From the NCBI RefSeq assembly GCF_003525665.1, contig NZ_DQDX01000139.1, positions 4,274 to 19,017 on the forward strand: 14,744 nt of DNA, in the 5' to 3' direction. The notes under the pieces are model-generated. The model searched no databases and had not been told where the DNA came from. It saw only the letters and a list, made by a program, of their open reading frames with translations. The stretch is from Flavobacterium sp. GTDB lineage: Bacteria; Bacteroidota; Bacteroidia; Flavobacteriales; Flavobacteriaceae. Shown one piece after another: positions 1 through 7,001 of this stretch. Within the stretch, counting starts at the first letter, position 1; the number at the start of each line of letters is the position of its first letter. Position numbers and translations under genes: made by a program.

Positions 1-1281
1 AACGATAACGGTTGCATCGCTTGCTAAAATCGTACCAATTAACGCCTCTTTCGAAACTAATTTTTTATTTTCATTGGTCATTTTTGATAGTAACCAAGAA
101 CTTGTAATTCCTTCCATTGGCAATTCTCTTGCTGGATAAATGTCAAGTAAAAGGATATCATCGAATTGCGATAAACTTTTGGCAAAATCATCGGCAAAAT
201 CTTTAGTTCTACTGAATAAATGTGGTTGAAAAATTGCCAAAACTTTTTGGTTTGGATATAATTCTCTCACGGCTTGGTGCACGGCATTAATTTCGGTTGG
301 ATGATGTGCATAATCATCAATGTAAACCAATTTATCCGATTTTATTTGATATGAAAATCGGCGTTGCACTCCTTTAAATGATGCTAAAGCGTTAGCAATG
401 GACTCGGTTGGGGTACCAAAAGTTTTAGCCATTGCTAAAGCCATTAGCGCATTCATTAAATTATGATGTCCTGGCAGTGAAAATGAAATATTTTCTAAAA
501 TTTCTGACGGCGTTTGCACATCAAAAACATAACTGCTATTTTCAATTCTGATATTAAACGCTTTGAACGTTGCATTCTCGTTAATTGCGATAGTCAAACC
601 CTCTAAATCCAATCCTTTTGGGACGAACATTTTGGTTTTATCTTCCACTTTACTGGCGAATTCTCTAAACGAATCTTCAATGGCATTTTTATCTCCATAA
701 ATATCTAAATGATCAGCATCCATTGAGGTTACACAAGCAATATTTGGATGTAAATGAAGGAAAGAACGATCAAATTCATCGGCTTCAACAACGGTGATTG
801 TTTTACCGCTTCCAATTAAATTAGAATGGTAATTTTCTACAATTCCGCCAAGGAAAGCAGTTACATCTGCTCCACTTTCGTATAAAATATGTCCGAGAAT
901 ACTTGATGTTGTTGTTTTTCCGTGCGTTCCTGCTACTGCGAAACAAAACGTATCTTTGGTAATCAAACCAAGAACTTCGGCACGTTTTTTAATTACGTAA
1001 TTTCTTTCTAAAAAATAATTCCACTCTGAATGCGAAACTGGAACAGCTGGTGTAACAATTACCAATGTATTTTCGACAAAATAATCAGAAGGAATTGCAG
1101 CAATTGAATCTTCAAAATGAATATTCATTCCGCCAGCAATTAATTCGTCGGTTAACATTGTTGGAGTTTTGTCGTAACCCGAAACATTTTTACCAATGTT
1201 TTGGAAATAGCGCGCCAAAGCACTCATTCCGATGCCTCCAATTCCGATGAAATAGACGTTATGTATTTGATTTAGATTCAT
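1..1281 (-). CDS. murC: UDP-N-acetylmuramate--L-alanine ligase MurC (3' end cut off by window edge)
   Basis: This cytoplasmic ATP-dependent ligase adds L-alanine to UDP-MurNAc, the first step of stem-peptide assembly. I read it from the ATG at 1281; the frame stays open to base 1 (427 codons), so the stop and probably the last 20 or so residues lie outside. The N-terminus reads MNLNQIHNVYFIGIGGIGMS, with the glycine-rich Rossmann motif typical of MurC. The Mur-ligase P-loop GTHGKT is at about residues 118-123; the histidine in this loop is the MurC form, where MurD and MurE have N. Further on are VVEADEFDRSF and YIDDYAHHPTEI, both typical of MurC. It is the last visible gene of the operon, 85 bp after murG, and that gap contains a strong hairpin. 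In relatives ftsQ, ftsA and ftsZ usually follow, but none is visible here. Identity is very secure. Confidence 0.97.
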   Translation of the reverse strand, partial: MNLNQIHNVYFIGIGGIGMSALARYFQNIGKNVSGYDKTPTMLTDELIAGGMNIHFEDSIAAIPSDYFVENTLVIVTPAVPVSHSEWNYFLERNYVIKKRAEVLGLITKDTFCFAVAGTHGKTTTSSILGHILYESGADVTAFLGGIVENYHSNLIGSGKTITVVEADEFDRSFLHLHPNIACVTSMDADHLDIYGDKNAIEDSFREFASKVEDKTKMFVPKGLDLEGLTIAINENATFKAFNIRIENSSYVFDVQTPSEILENISFSLPGHHNLMNALMALAMAKTFGTPTESIANALASFKGVQRRFSYQIKSDKLVYIDDYAHHPTEINAVHQAVRELYPNQKVLAIFQPHLFSRTKDFADDFAKSLSQFDDILLLDIYPARELPMEGITSSWLLSKMTNENKKLVSKEALIGTILASDATVIV

Positions 1282-1297
1282 TTTTCTTTATTTTTTT

Positions 1298-1360
1298 GTC
1301 AATCTGAACTTGTTTCAGATTCTACTTCTATTTTAGATTCTGAAACAAGTTCAGAATGAC
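1298..1360. repeat. 26-bp inverted repeat (hairpin) between murG and murC
   Basis: The arms are 1298-1323 and 1335-1360, separated by an 11-nt loop. They match over 26 positions with two mismatches. The core shared by both arms is CTGAACTTGTTTCAGA. The structure starts 6 nt after the murG stop codon and ends 16 nt before the murC start. From memory, similar GTCATTCTGAACTTG-type sequences recur between genes in many flavobacteria, so this is probably an interspersed palindromic element. There is no strong U-tract directly after the stem in the operon direction that would make it a classical terminator, though a run of A and T follows. It could attenuate murC expression or stabilise the upstream mRNA. 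Confidence 0.85.
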
Positions 1361-1366
1361 AGGAAT

Positions 1367-2458
1367 TTATTTTATCAATTTTTCTATTTGTTCCACAATA
1401 TCTTTTGTTGCGTTTGGCTTGGCTAATTTCTTCATGTTTTCGCTTAGACTCTTTTGCAAATTCTCGTCGTGAATTAGTTTATTGAAAACCGATTCGAATT
1501 TTTCGTCTAGCTCACTTTCTTTAATTAGCAATGCTCCGTTTTTATCTACAATTGCTTTCGCATTTTTGGTTTGATGATCTTCGGCTACATTTGGCGACGG
1601 AATAAAAATTGTTGGTTTTCCTACCAAACATAATTCAGAAACCGATGATGCTCCGGCGCGTGAAATCACGAAATCGGCAGCAGCGTAAATCAAATCCATT
1701 CTGTCAATAAATGAAACTACTTGTACATTTTCAACTTCAGAAAAATGCTTGTAATCGGCCATGTACAAATTGCCACATTGCCAAATTATTTGTAAATTGT
1801 TGTTGCGTAAAAAATCGATTTCTTTTGCAATTAATTGGTTGATTCTTCTTGCTCCTAAACTTCCTCCAATTACTAATAATGTCTTTTTGTTTTCGTCTAG
1901 ATTGAAATACGATAACGCTTCACTTCTTTTAGAATCTATATCTAAAATATCTTGACGCACAGGATTTCCTGTGAAAACAATTTTGCTTTTCGGAAAAAAC
2001 TGCTCTAAATTTTCATACGCCACACAAATTGCATTGGCTTTCTTACTTAACAATTTATTTGTGATTCCAGGATACGAATTTTGTTCTTGAATAACCGTTG
2101 GAATATTTAACGTATTTGCCGTTTGTAATAAAGGTCCGCTTGCGAAACCGCCTGTTCCAATTACTACATCGGGTTTGAACTTTTTAATTATTTTTCGTGA
2201 CTTTAATAAACTACTTACTAATTTCAGTGGAAACATTGCGTTTTGTAAAGTTAGTTTTCGTTGTAAACCAGCAATCCAAAGACCTTCAATTGCATATCCC
2301 GATTGTGGTACTTTTTGCATCTCCATTTTGTCTTGTGAACCTACAAAAAGGAATTCAGCATCTGGAAAACGTGTTTTTAATTCGTTAGCAATAGCAATTG
2401 CAGGATAGATATGTCCACCTGTTCCTCCACCGCTTAAAATAAATTTTAATTTTCTCAT
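1367..2458 (-). CDS. murG: UDP-GlcNAc:undecaprenyl-PP-MurNAc-pentapeptide GlcNAc transferase MurG
   Basis: This peripheral inner-membrane glycosyltransferase (family GT28) adds GlcNAc to lipid I to make lipid II. At 363 aa it is full length for the family. The N-terminal domain has SGGGTGGHIYPA at residues 9-20, the glycine-rich loop for the lipid acceptor and diphosphate. GTGGFASGPLL and QEQNSYPG follow. The C-terminal domain has VIGGSLGARRIN and the UDP-GlcNAc site region SRAGASSVSELCLVGKPTIF, then AEDHQTKNA with the conserved Gln-Thr. It starts at an ATG with no Shine-Dalgarno motif, as usual in this phylum. It lies 94 bp after ftsW and 85 bp before murC in the same direction. Nothing is missing. 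Confidence 0.98.
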   Translation of the reverse strand: MRKLKFILSGGGTGGHIYPAIAIANELKTRFPDAEFLFVGSQDKMEMQKVPQSGYAIEGLWIAGLQRKLTLQNAMFPLKLVSSLLKSRKIIKKFKPDVVIGTGGFASGPLLQTANTLNIPTVIQEQNSYPGITNKLLSKKANAICVAYENLEQFFPKSKIVFTGNPVRQDILDIDSKRSEALSYFNLDENKKTLLVIGGSLGARRINQLIAKEIDFLRNNNLQIIWQCGNLYMADYKHFSEVENVQVVSFIDRMDLIYAAADFVISRAGASSVSELCLVGKPTIFIPSPNVAEDHQTKNAKAIVDKNGALLIKESELDEKFESVFNKLIHDENLQKSLSENMKKLAKPNATKDIVEQIEKLIK

Positions 2459-2471
2459 TTTTGTTTTTTGA

Positions 2472-2498
2472 CACGAATTGCACGAATTTTCACGAATT
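2472..2498. repeat. Three near-tandem CACGAATT copies
   Basis: CACGAATT occurs at 2472, 2481 and 2491, spaced 9 and 10 nt. It lies in the 94-bp gap between ftsW and murG, just upstream of the murG start at 2458. Similar CACGAATT-rich strings occur between genes in many Flavobacterium genomes (recalled, not checked). No function can be read from the sequence. Confidence 0.75.
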
Positions 2499-2534
2499 CA
2501 TTGTACTTTAATTTCACTAATGCTATAAATGTTT

Positions 2535-2549
2535 AACTCCGCTGGAGTT
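2535..2549. repeat. Short hairpin just after ftsW
   Basis: AACTCC and GGAGTT form a 6-bp stem with a 3-nt loop, 4 nt past the ftsW stop codon. The GC-containing stem stands out in an AT-rich gap. It may be a small RNA hairpin at the end of the ftsW message or part of an interspersed repeat. No U-tract follows directly on the minus strand, so it is not a convincing terminator, and murG must be transcribed through it. Confidence 0.55.
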
Positions 2550-2552
2550 TAT

Positions 2553-3911
2553 TTATTGTTTTTTTCGCATTCCTTTAATGGCAAGCATTGGATTTTCTTC
2601 TATTGAATAATCTTCTACCATAATTTTGTCTTTTATGGATGCTTTCATTTGGTTTACTTTTTCTTGATTTTCATCAACTTCTTCTATTTCATCTTCGTCT
2701 TCTTGCAATTGTTTATCGATTAAACGTTGCAATGCTTCTTCACGTTTTTGTTTTTCTTCTAATTCGGCTGCTACTTCTTCTTCTTTCCTAGTTACGCTTA
2801 ATATGATTCCGATAGCGATACATGTCATCCAAACGGAACTTCCACCCGAACTTATTAATGGTAAAGTTTGACCGGTTACTGGAAGTAATTCTACAGCAAC
2901 TGCCATATTGATTAATGCCTGAAAGACAATTGGAAATCCGAGACCGACGACTACTAATTTTCCGAAAAGCGAATTGGCTTTATGAGCTGCGATGATGAAT
3001 CGGAATAATAACAACAGATAGATTGATAGAATTCCCATTGCTCCAAATAGTCCGTATTCTTCTACGATTATGGCAAAAATAAAATCGGATGACGATTGAG
3101 GTAAAAAATTCTTTTGAACGCTTTTTCCTGGTCCGAGTCCGTAAACTCCGCCGGTTGCTATGGCGATTTTTGCTTTTTCTATTTGATAGATATCTTCATC
3201 GGGTTTGTCGCCCATAAAATTATCGATACGGCTTATCCAAGTATCTACACGATTTGGGAAAGCTTCTGGAAATTTTTTAGCAATAAGAATAAAAAACAAT
3301 GCAGAAACTAATCCGACACCAAGAATTAATCCGATGTAACGCAATGGATATTTACCTATGAAAGCTAGCATCGTCACCATAGCAAAAATCAATGCTGCCG
3401 TTGAGAAATTGGCAGGAAAAATTAACGCCAATGTCACAAAAACCGGAATCCATAAATCGATGAAGGATTGCTTGAAAGTTGGCTCTACTTCTCTTGATTT
3501 GGATAAATATCTAGCCACAAAAACATACAAGACAATTGCTGCTAACGTAGATGTTTGAAACGAAATTCCGATGAAAGGAATTTGTATCCATCGACTGGCA
3601 TTTGCTCCATCGATTACTGTTCCTTTCACTAAAGTATAAACTAGTAAAACCCATACAATTGGCAAAGCAACCATGGATATTCCGCGGAAATAATGGTATG
3701 GAACTTTATGAACTTGATAGATAATGAAAAACCCAATAAAAATATGAACGGCGTGTTTTAACAAATACGTCAATGCATTTCCAGAACCGTGACGCATGTA
3801 GGCCAAATTACTACTCGCACTAAAAACAGGCATAAAGGAAAACAACGCCAAAAGAGCAATAAATGCCCAGATAACTTTGTCGCCTTTTAAACTGTTAATT
3901 AGTTGTTTCAT
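2553..3911 (-). CDS. ftsW: Septal peptidoglycan glycosyltransferase FtsW (SEDS family)
   Basis: This polytopic inner-membrane enzyme polymerises lipid II into glycan strands at the septum together with FtsI. The SEDS fold is clear: many hydrophobic segments between about residues 13 and 373, DGANASRWIQ at 101-110, GLGPGKSVQK at 258-267, PQSSSDFIFAIIVEE at 271-285 with the presumed catalytic Asp at about 276, and LPLISSGGSS at 350-359. Pairing with ftsI in a dcw cluster favours FtsW over RodA. After the last membrane segment there is an unusually long charged tail (about residues 375-452) rich in Glu, Lys and Gln. It is probably cytoplasmic and coiled-coil-like, and longer than the short tail of the E. 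coli protein. The start is an ATG at 3911. The gene lies downstream of the inserted four-helix-bundle gene instead of directly after murD. Confidence 0.97.
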   Translation of the reverse strand: MKQLINSLKGDKVIWAFIALLALFSFMPVFSASSNLAYMRHGSGNALTYLLKHAVHIFIGFFIIYQVHKVPYHYFRGISMVALPIVWVLLVYTLVKGTVIDGANASRWIQIPFIGISFQTSTLAAIVLYVFVARYLSKSREVEPTFKQSFIDLWIPVFVTLALIFPANFSTAALIFAMVTMLAFIGKYPLRYIGLILGVGLVSALFFILIAKKFPEAFPNRVDTWISRIDNFMGDKPDEDIYQIEKAKIAIATGGVYGLGPGKSVQKNFLPQSSSDFIFAIIVEEYGLFGAMGILSIYLLLLFRFIIAAHKANSLFGKLVVVGLGFPIVFQALINMAVAVELLPVTGQTLPLISSGGSSVWMTCIAIGIILSVTRKEEEVAAELEEKQKREEALQRLIDKQLQEDEDEIEEVDENQEKVNQMKASIKDKIMVEDYSIEENPMLAIKGMRKKQ

Positions 3912-3916
3912 TTTAA

Positions 3917-3948
3917 ATATTAGATATTAGATTTTAGATATTAGATAT
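3917..3948. repeat. Left arm of 32-bp inverted repeat flanking the four-helix-bundle gene
   Basis: This 32-nt AT-rich arm matches the reverse complement of 4332-4363 at 31 of 32 positions. It is itself built from repeated ATATTAGAT units. It lies 5 bp upstream of the ftsW start and 22 bp past the stop codon of the small gene. With its partner it brackets that gene almost exactly. Confidence 0.9.
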
Positions 3949-3970
3949 TCTTACCCTAGATATTTATTTT

Positions 3971-4333
3971 TTAATTGTTGTTTAGTCTATTGTTCACTGT
4001 TTTGAGAGTTGAAACAAAAATTGCTACTAATTCATTAGCTTCTTTTTGCAAACTACCTAATTCAGATTGATTAATCCATTTCATTCCTTCAATTATCTCA
4101 AGCCAAAATTGAGTTTCATCTGCTTCTTCTAAAACAATATTCAGCTTGGCTACAAATTCTCTATCACTTCTAGCTCGGCATACCGCTCTGTAATTTGCTC
4201 CAACAGAGGTTGCACTTTTAGCAATTTGATTTATAACAACTCTGGTTGACATTGAGTTTGGCATTTTTTCAATTAGATTTAAAATAGATAATGAAAATTG
4301 TTTTGTTCTATTTTTAAGTTGATCGTTTGTCAT
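3971..4333 (-). CDS. Four helix bundle protein (S23 / 23S rRNA intervening-sequence family)
   Basis: This 120-aa protein resembles the family known as four helix bundle or S23 proteins, first seen in intervening sequences of 23S rRNA genes and scattered in many copies through Bacteroidetes genomes. The family core is visible as QIAKSATSVGANYRAVCRA (about residues 36-54), followed by SDREFVAKLNIVLEEADET and FWLEII. The whole chain reads as amphipathic helices with no signal peptide or membrane segment. The biochemical role of free-standing members is not established. It interrupts the usual murD-ftsW junction, in the operon direction, and is bracketed by a 32-bp inverted repeat; the right arm overlaps its start codon and just touches the murD stop. 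I infer it is an inserted cassette, probably co-transcribed with the operon. Family assignment is strong; function is unknown. Confidence 0.88.
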   Translation of the reverse strand: MTNDQLKNRTKQFSLSILNLIEKMPNSMSTRVVINQIAKSATSVGANYRAVCRARSDREFVAKLNIVLEEADETQFWLEIIEGMKWINQSELGSLQKEANELVAIFVSTLKTVNNRLNNN

Positions 4334-4363
4334 ATCTAATATTTAAAATCTAATATCTAATAT
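4332..4363. repeat. Right arm of 32-bp inverted repeat flanking the four-helix-bundle gene
   Basis: The reverse complement of this stretch matches 3917-3948 with one mismatch. It covers the first two bases of the small gene's ATG and the last base of the murD stop codon, so the whole murD-to-cassette spacer is repeat. A transcript through the region could pair the two arms around a loop of roughly 380 nt. Confidence 0.9.
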
Positions 4364-5697
4364 TAAAGGTTTCTTACTTCTCTTTTGAATTGATTTCCTC
4401 TGTCTTCATAGTTTTCGAATAAATCGAAACTTGCGCATGCTGGTGATAGTAAAACACTGTCGCCTTTTTCTGCAATGTGACGTGCTGTGTTTACTGCATC
4501 TTTCATGTTATCAACTTCGACCATCATGTCTACTACATTTCCGAAAGCGTCAATTATTTTCTTGTTATCAACACCAAGACAAATAATTGCTTTTACTTTC
4601 TCGTGAACTAATGGCATTAATTCGGCGTAGTCATTTCCTTTATCAACACCTCCGACAATCCAAACGGTTGGCGTGTTCATGCTGTCTAACGCAAAGAAAG
4701 TTGCGTTTACATTGGTTGCTTTACTATCATTGATGTATTGCACATTGTGAATTTTAAGCACTTTTTCTAAACGATGTTCAACACCTTGAAAGTTTGACAA
4801 ACTCTCGCGAATAGTTTGCTTTCTAATGCGCAAAATATTGGCTACAGAAGTTGCTGCCATTGCATTTTTCATGTTGTGTTTTCCTTCAAGTGCAATGTTA
4901 GAAGTTTCCATTAAAAATTCTTCTTGGTTGATGTTGATTTCCATAGTGTTGTTGTTTAAAAATGCTCCGTTTTCAATAGATTTTGAAATTGAAAAAGGTA
5001 TTAATTGTGCTTTTACTTTGTTGTTTTGTAACCAATTGGATATTGCCTCGTCGTCTGCATCATAAATGAGGTAATCTTCTTCGGTTTGATTCATTGTTAT
5101 TCTAAATTTAGATGCGATATAATTTTCATATTTGTAATCGTATCGATCTAAATGATCTGGACTTATATTGGTAATAATGGCAATATGTGGCTTATAATTT
5201 GTGATTCCGTCCAATTGAAAACTGCTTAATTCTAGAACATAAGAATCGTAATTTTCTTCGGCTACCTGCCATGCAAAACTTTTTCCGATGTTTCCTCCTA
5301 ATCCTACATTCAATCCGCCTTCTTTTAGCAAATGGTAGGTTAACATTGTTGTTGTTGTTTTACCATTACTTCCTGTGATTCCGATGGTCATTGCTTTGGT
5401 AAAATCGTTAGCAAATTCTATTTCGGAAATCACTGGAATTCCTTTTTCAATTAGCTTTTTTACAATTGGCGCTTTATCTGGAATTCCCGGACTCTTCATT
5501 ACGACTGAAGCATTCAGAATTACTTCTTCTGTGTGCTTTTCGTCTTCCCATTTTATTTCATATTTATTAAGAACGTCTCTATACTTGTCTTTTATTTTTC
5601 CGAAATCGGATACAAAAACATCGTATCCTTCTTTCTTTCCTAGAATTGCTGTTCCAACTCCGCTTTCGCCTCCGCCTAAAACCACTAAACGCTTCAT
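4363..5697 (-). CDS. murD: UDP-N-acetylmuramoyl-L-alanine--D-glutamate ligase MurD
   Basis: This cytoplasmic Mur ligase adds D-glutamate to UDP-MurNAc-L-Ala using ATP. At 444 aa it is a normal length. The N-terminal nucleotide-sugar domain starts with KRLVVLGGGESGVGTAILG. KSPGIP is at 68-73, and the ATP-binding P-loop GITGSNGKTTTT is at 106-117. NISPDHLDRYDYKYENY carries conserved Mur-ligase central-domain residues. YINDSKATNVNAT and SPACASFDLFENYEDRGNQF are typical of the MurD C-terminal domain. Its ATG shares one base with the mraY stop (TAATG on the minus strand), so translation is probably coupled to mraY. Its 3' end abuts the repeat that borders the inserted four-helix-bundle gene. No defect is visible. 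Confidence 0.98.
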   Translation of the reverse strand: MKRLVVLGGGESGVGTAILGKKEGYDVFVSDFGKIKDKYRDVLNKYEIKWEDEKHTEEVILNASVVMKSPGIPDKAPIVKKLIEKGIPVISEIEFANDFTKAMTIGITGSNGKTTTTMLTYHLLKEGGLNVGLGGNIGKSFAWQVAEENYDSYVLELSSFQLDGITNYKPHIAIITNISPDHLDRYDYKYENYIASKFRITMNQTEEDYLIYDADDEAISNWLQNNKVKAQLIPFSISKSIENGAFLNNNTMEININQEEFLMETSNIALEGKHNMKNAMAATSVANILRIRKQTIRESLSNFQGVEHRLEKVLKIHNVQYINDSKATNVNATFFALDSMNTPTVWIVGGVDKGNDYAELMPLVHEKVKAIICLGVDNKKIIDAFGNVVDMMVEVDNMKDAVNTARHIAEKGDSVLLSPACASFDLFENYEDRGNQFKREVRNL

Positions 5698-6923
5698 TAT
5701 CTTAATTTTAGTGTTACAATTGCTACAATCGCTAATAGAATTGTGACAATCCAGAAACGCGTTACAATTTTACTTTCGTGGTATCCTTTTTTCTGATAAT
5801 GATGATGTAATGGCGACATTAAGAAAATTCTTCGTCCTTCACCAAAACGCTTTTTGGTATATTTGAAATAGGTTACTTGAATAATTACTGAGGCACTTTC
5901 GGCAAAGAAAATGGCACATAAGACTGGAAGCAACATTTCTTTTCTAACCGAAATTGCTAAAACTGCTATAATTCCGCCAATGGTTAAACTTCCTGTATCA
6001 CCCATAAATACTGATGCTGGATAAGAATTGTACCATAAAAATCCGATTAATGCTCCCACAAATGCAGCAATGAAAACCGTCATTTCACCCGAATTGGGAA
6101 TGTACATCACGTTCAAATAATTCGATAAAATAATATTACCCGAGATGAACGTGAAAATTCCGAGTGCGAGTACCGATATTGCTGATGTTCCTGCGGCTAA
6201 ACCGTCGATTCCATCGGTGAGATTTGCTCCATTTGAAACTGCCGTAATAATGAAGATTACAATTGGAATGAATACCAACCAAGCCCAATTTTGATAATCA
6301 TCTGTAAATGGTTTTAAGATTTGAGCATAATCCAATTCGTTGTTTTTTGTAAACGGAATTGTTGTTGTAGTTGCTTTAATTTCTTTGGCTGGTTGCGAAA
6401 TTGTATTTCCTGTTTGGTTGAATGTAATTGGTGTTGAGGACTTTTCACGAACCGTTACTGCAGGACTAAAATACAATACCGAACCCACTATAATTCCTAA
6501 ACCAACTTGACCGATAACTTTAAAAATTCCTTTTAAACCTTGTTTGTCTTTTTTGAAGATTTTGATGTAATCGTCAATAAAACCAATAGTTCCCATCCAA
6601 AGTGTGGTTACAATTAATAGGATGATGTAAATATTATTCAGTTTAGTCAATAAAATTACCGGAATTAAGGTTGCCACAATGATGATTAATCCACCCATTG
6701 TTGGCGTTCCAGCTTTTTGTGTTTGACCTGCCAAACCTAGTTCACGAACCGTTTCTCCAACTTGTTGATTTCTTAAAAAGTTGATGATTTTCTTACCATA
6801 AATTGTAGAAATCATCAGCGATAGCATTAGTGCCAAAGCCGAACGAAATGTGATATATTGAAACACTCCAGTTCCCGGAACGTCTAATGTTTTGTCTAAA
6901 TATTCAAATAAGTAGTATAACAT
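5697..6923 (-). CDS. mraY: Phospho-N-acetylmuramoyl-pentapeptide transferase MraY
   Basis: This polytopic inner-membrane enzyme transfers phospho-MurNAc-pentapeptide to undecaprenyl phosphate, making lipid I. I place the start at the ATG at 6923 (408 aa, MLYYLFEYLDK), which aligns with the E. coli start MLVWLAEHL. The frame stays open upstream to a TTG at 6959 only because it runs into a tandem repeat. Numbered from this ATG, catalytic motifs are FIDDYIKIF (Asp-Asp at 117-118), NLTDGIDG at 234-241, FMGDTGS at 306-312 and PLHHHYQKKGYHE with His 373-375. An extracytoplasmic loop of about 58 residues (roughly 155-212, Thr- and Lys-rich) lies between membrane segments and is much longer than in E. 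coli. The stop overlaps the murD start by one base. Confidence 0.97.
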   Translation of the reverse strand: MLYYLFEYLDKTLDVPGTGVFQYITFRSALALMLSLMISTIYGKKIINFLRNQQVGETVRELGLAGQTQKAGTPTMGGLIIIVATLIPVILLTKLNNIYIILLIVTTLWMGTIGFIDDYIKIFKKDKQGLKGIFKVIGQVGLGIIVGSVLYFSPAVTVREKSSTPITFNQTGNTISQPAKEIKATTTTIPFTKNNELDYAQILKPFTDDYQNWAWLVFIPIVIFIITAVSNGANLTDGIDGLAAGTSAISVLALGIFTFISGNIILSNYLNVMYIPNSGEMTVFIAAFVGALIGFLWYNSYPASVFMGDTGSLTIGGIIAVLAISVRKEMLLPVLCAIFFAESASVIIQVTYFKYTKKRFGEGRRIFLMSPLHHHYQKKGYHESKIVTRFWIVTILLAIVAIVTLKLR

Positions 6924-6932
6924 ATCTTCTTT

Positions 6933-6960
6933 TTTTAAATTCCAATTTTTAAATTCCAAT
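6933..6960. repeat. Perfect 14-bp tandem duplication upstream of mraY
   Basis: On the minus strand the unit ATTGGAATTTAAAA occurs twice in a row with no mismatch (6960-6947 and 6946-6933), ending 9 bp before the mraY ATG at 6923. It supplies the spurious in-frame codons upstream of that ATG. A change in copy number would alter the murE-mraY spacing. Confidence 0.85.
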
Positions 6961-6982
6961 TTCCAATCGTTGGCTTTTGGAA
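6961..6982. repeat. TTCCAA/TTGGAA dyad in the murE-mraY gap
   Basis: TTCCAA at 6961-6966 pairs with TTGGAA at 6977-6982 around a 10-nt loop. It is adjacent to the 14-bp tandem repeat, which contains the same TTGGAA/TTCCAA words, so the 78-bp gap is largely made of one repeat family. No terminator-like U-tract follows. A role is not evident. Confidence 0.55.
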
Positions 6983-7001
6983 TTTTAATTTTGGAGTTTT
7001 A

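Noticed and set aside
1065..1250. Plus-strand frames within the dcw genes (for example 1065-1250, 5375-5746, 8741-9001) as genes
   Set aside because: They lie antisense inside strongly conserved coding regions, have no promoter or family features and look like shadows.
1298..1360. CRISPR or insertion-sequence ends
   Set aside because: There is a single palindrome with no regular spacers, no transposase gene and no target-site duplication.
2535..2549. Hairpin after ftsW as a transcription terminator
   Set aside because: No U-rich run follows directly in the operon direction, and murG has no separate promoter that I can see; I kept it as a repeat only.
3971..4333. The four-helix-bundle gene as a diversity-generating retroelement accessory protein (Avd)
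   Set aside because: The folds are related, but no reverse transcriptase, template repeat or variable repeat is seen nearby.
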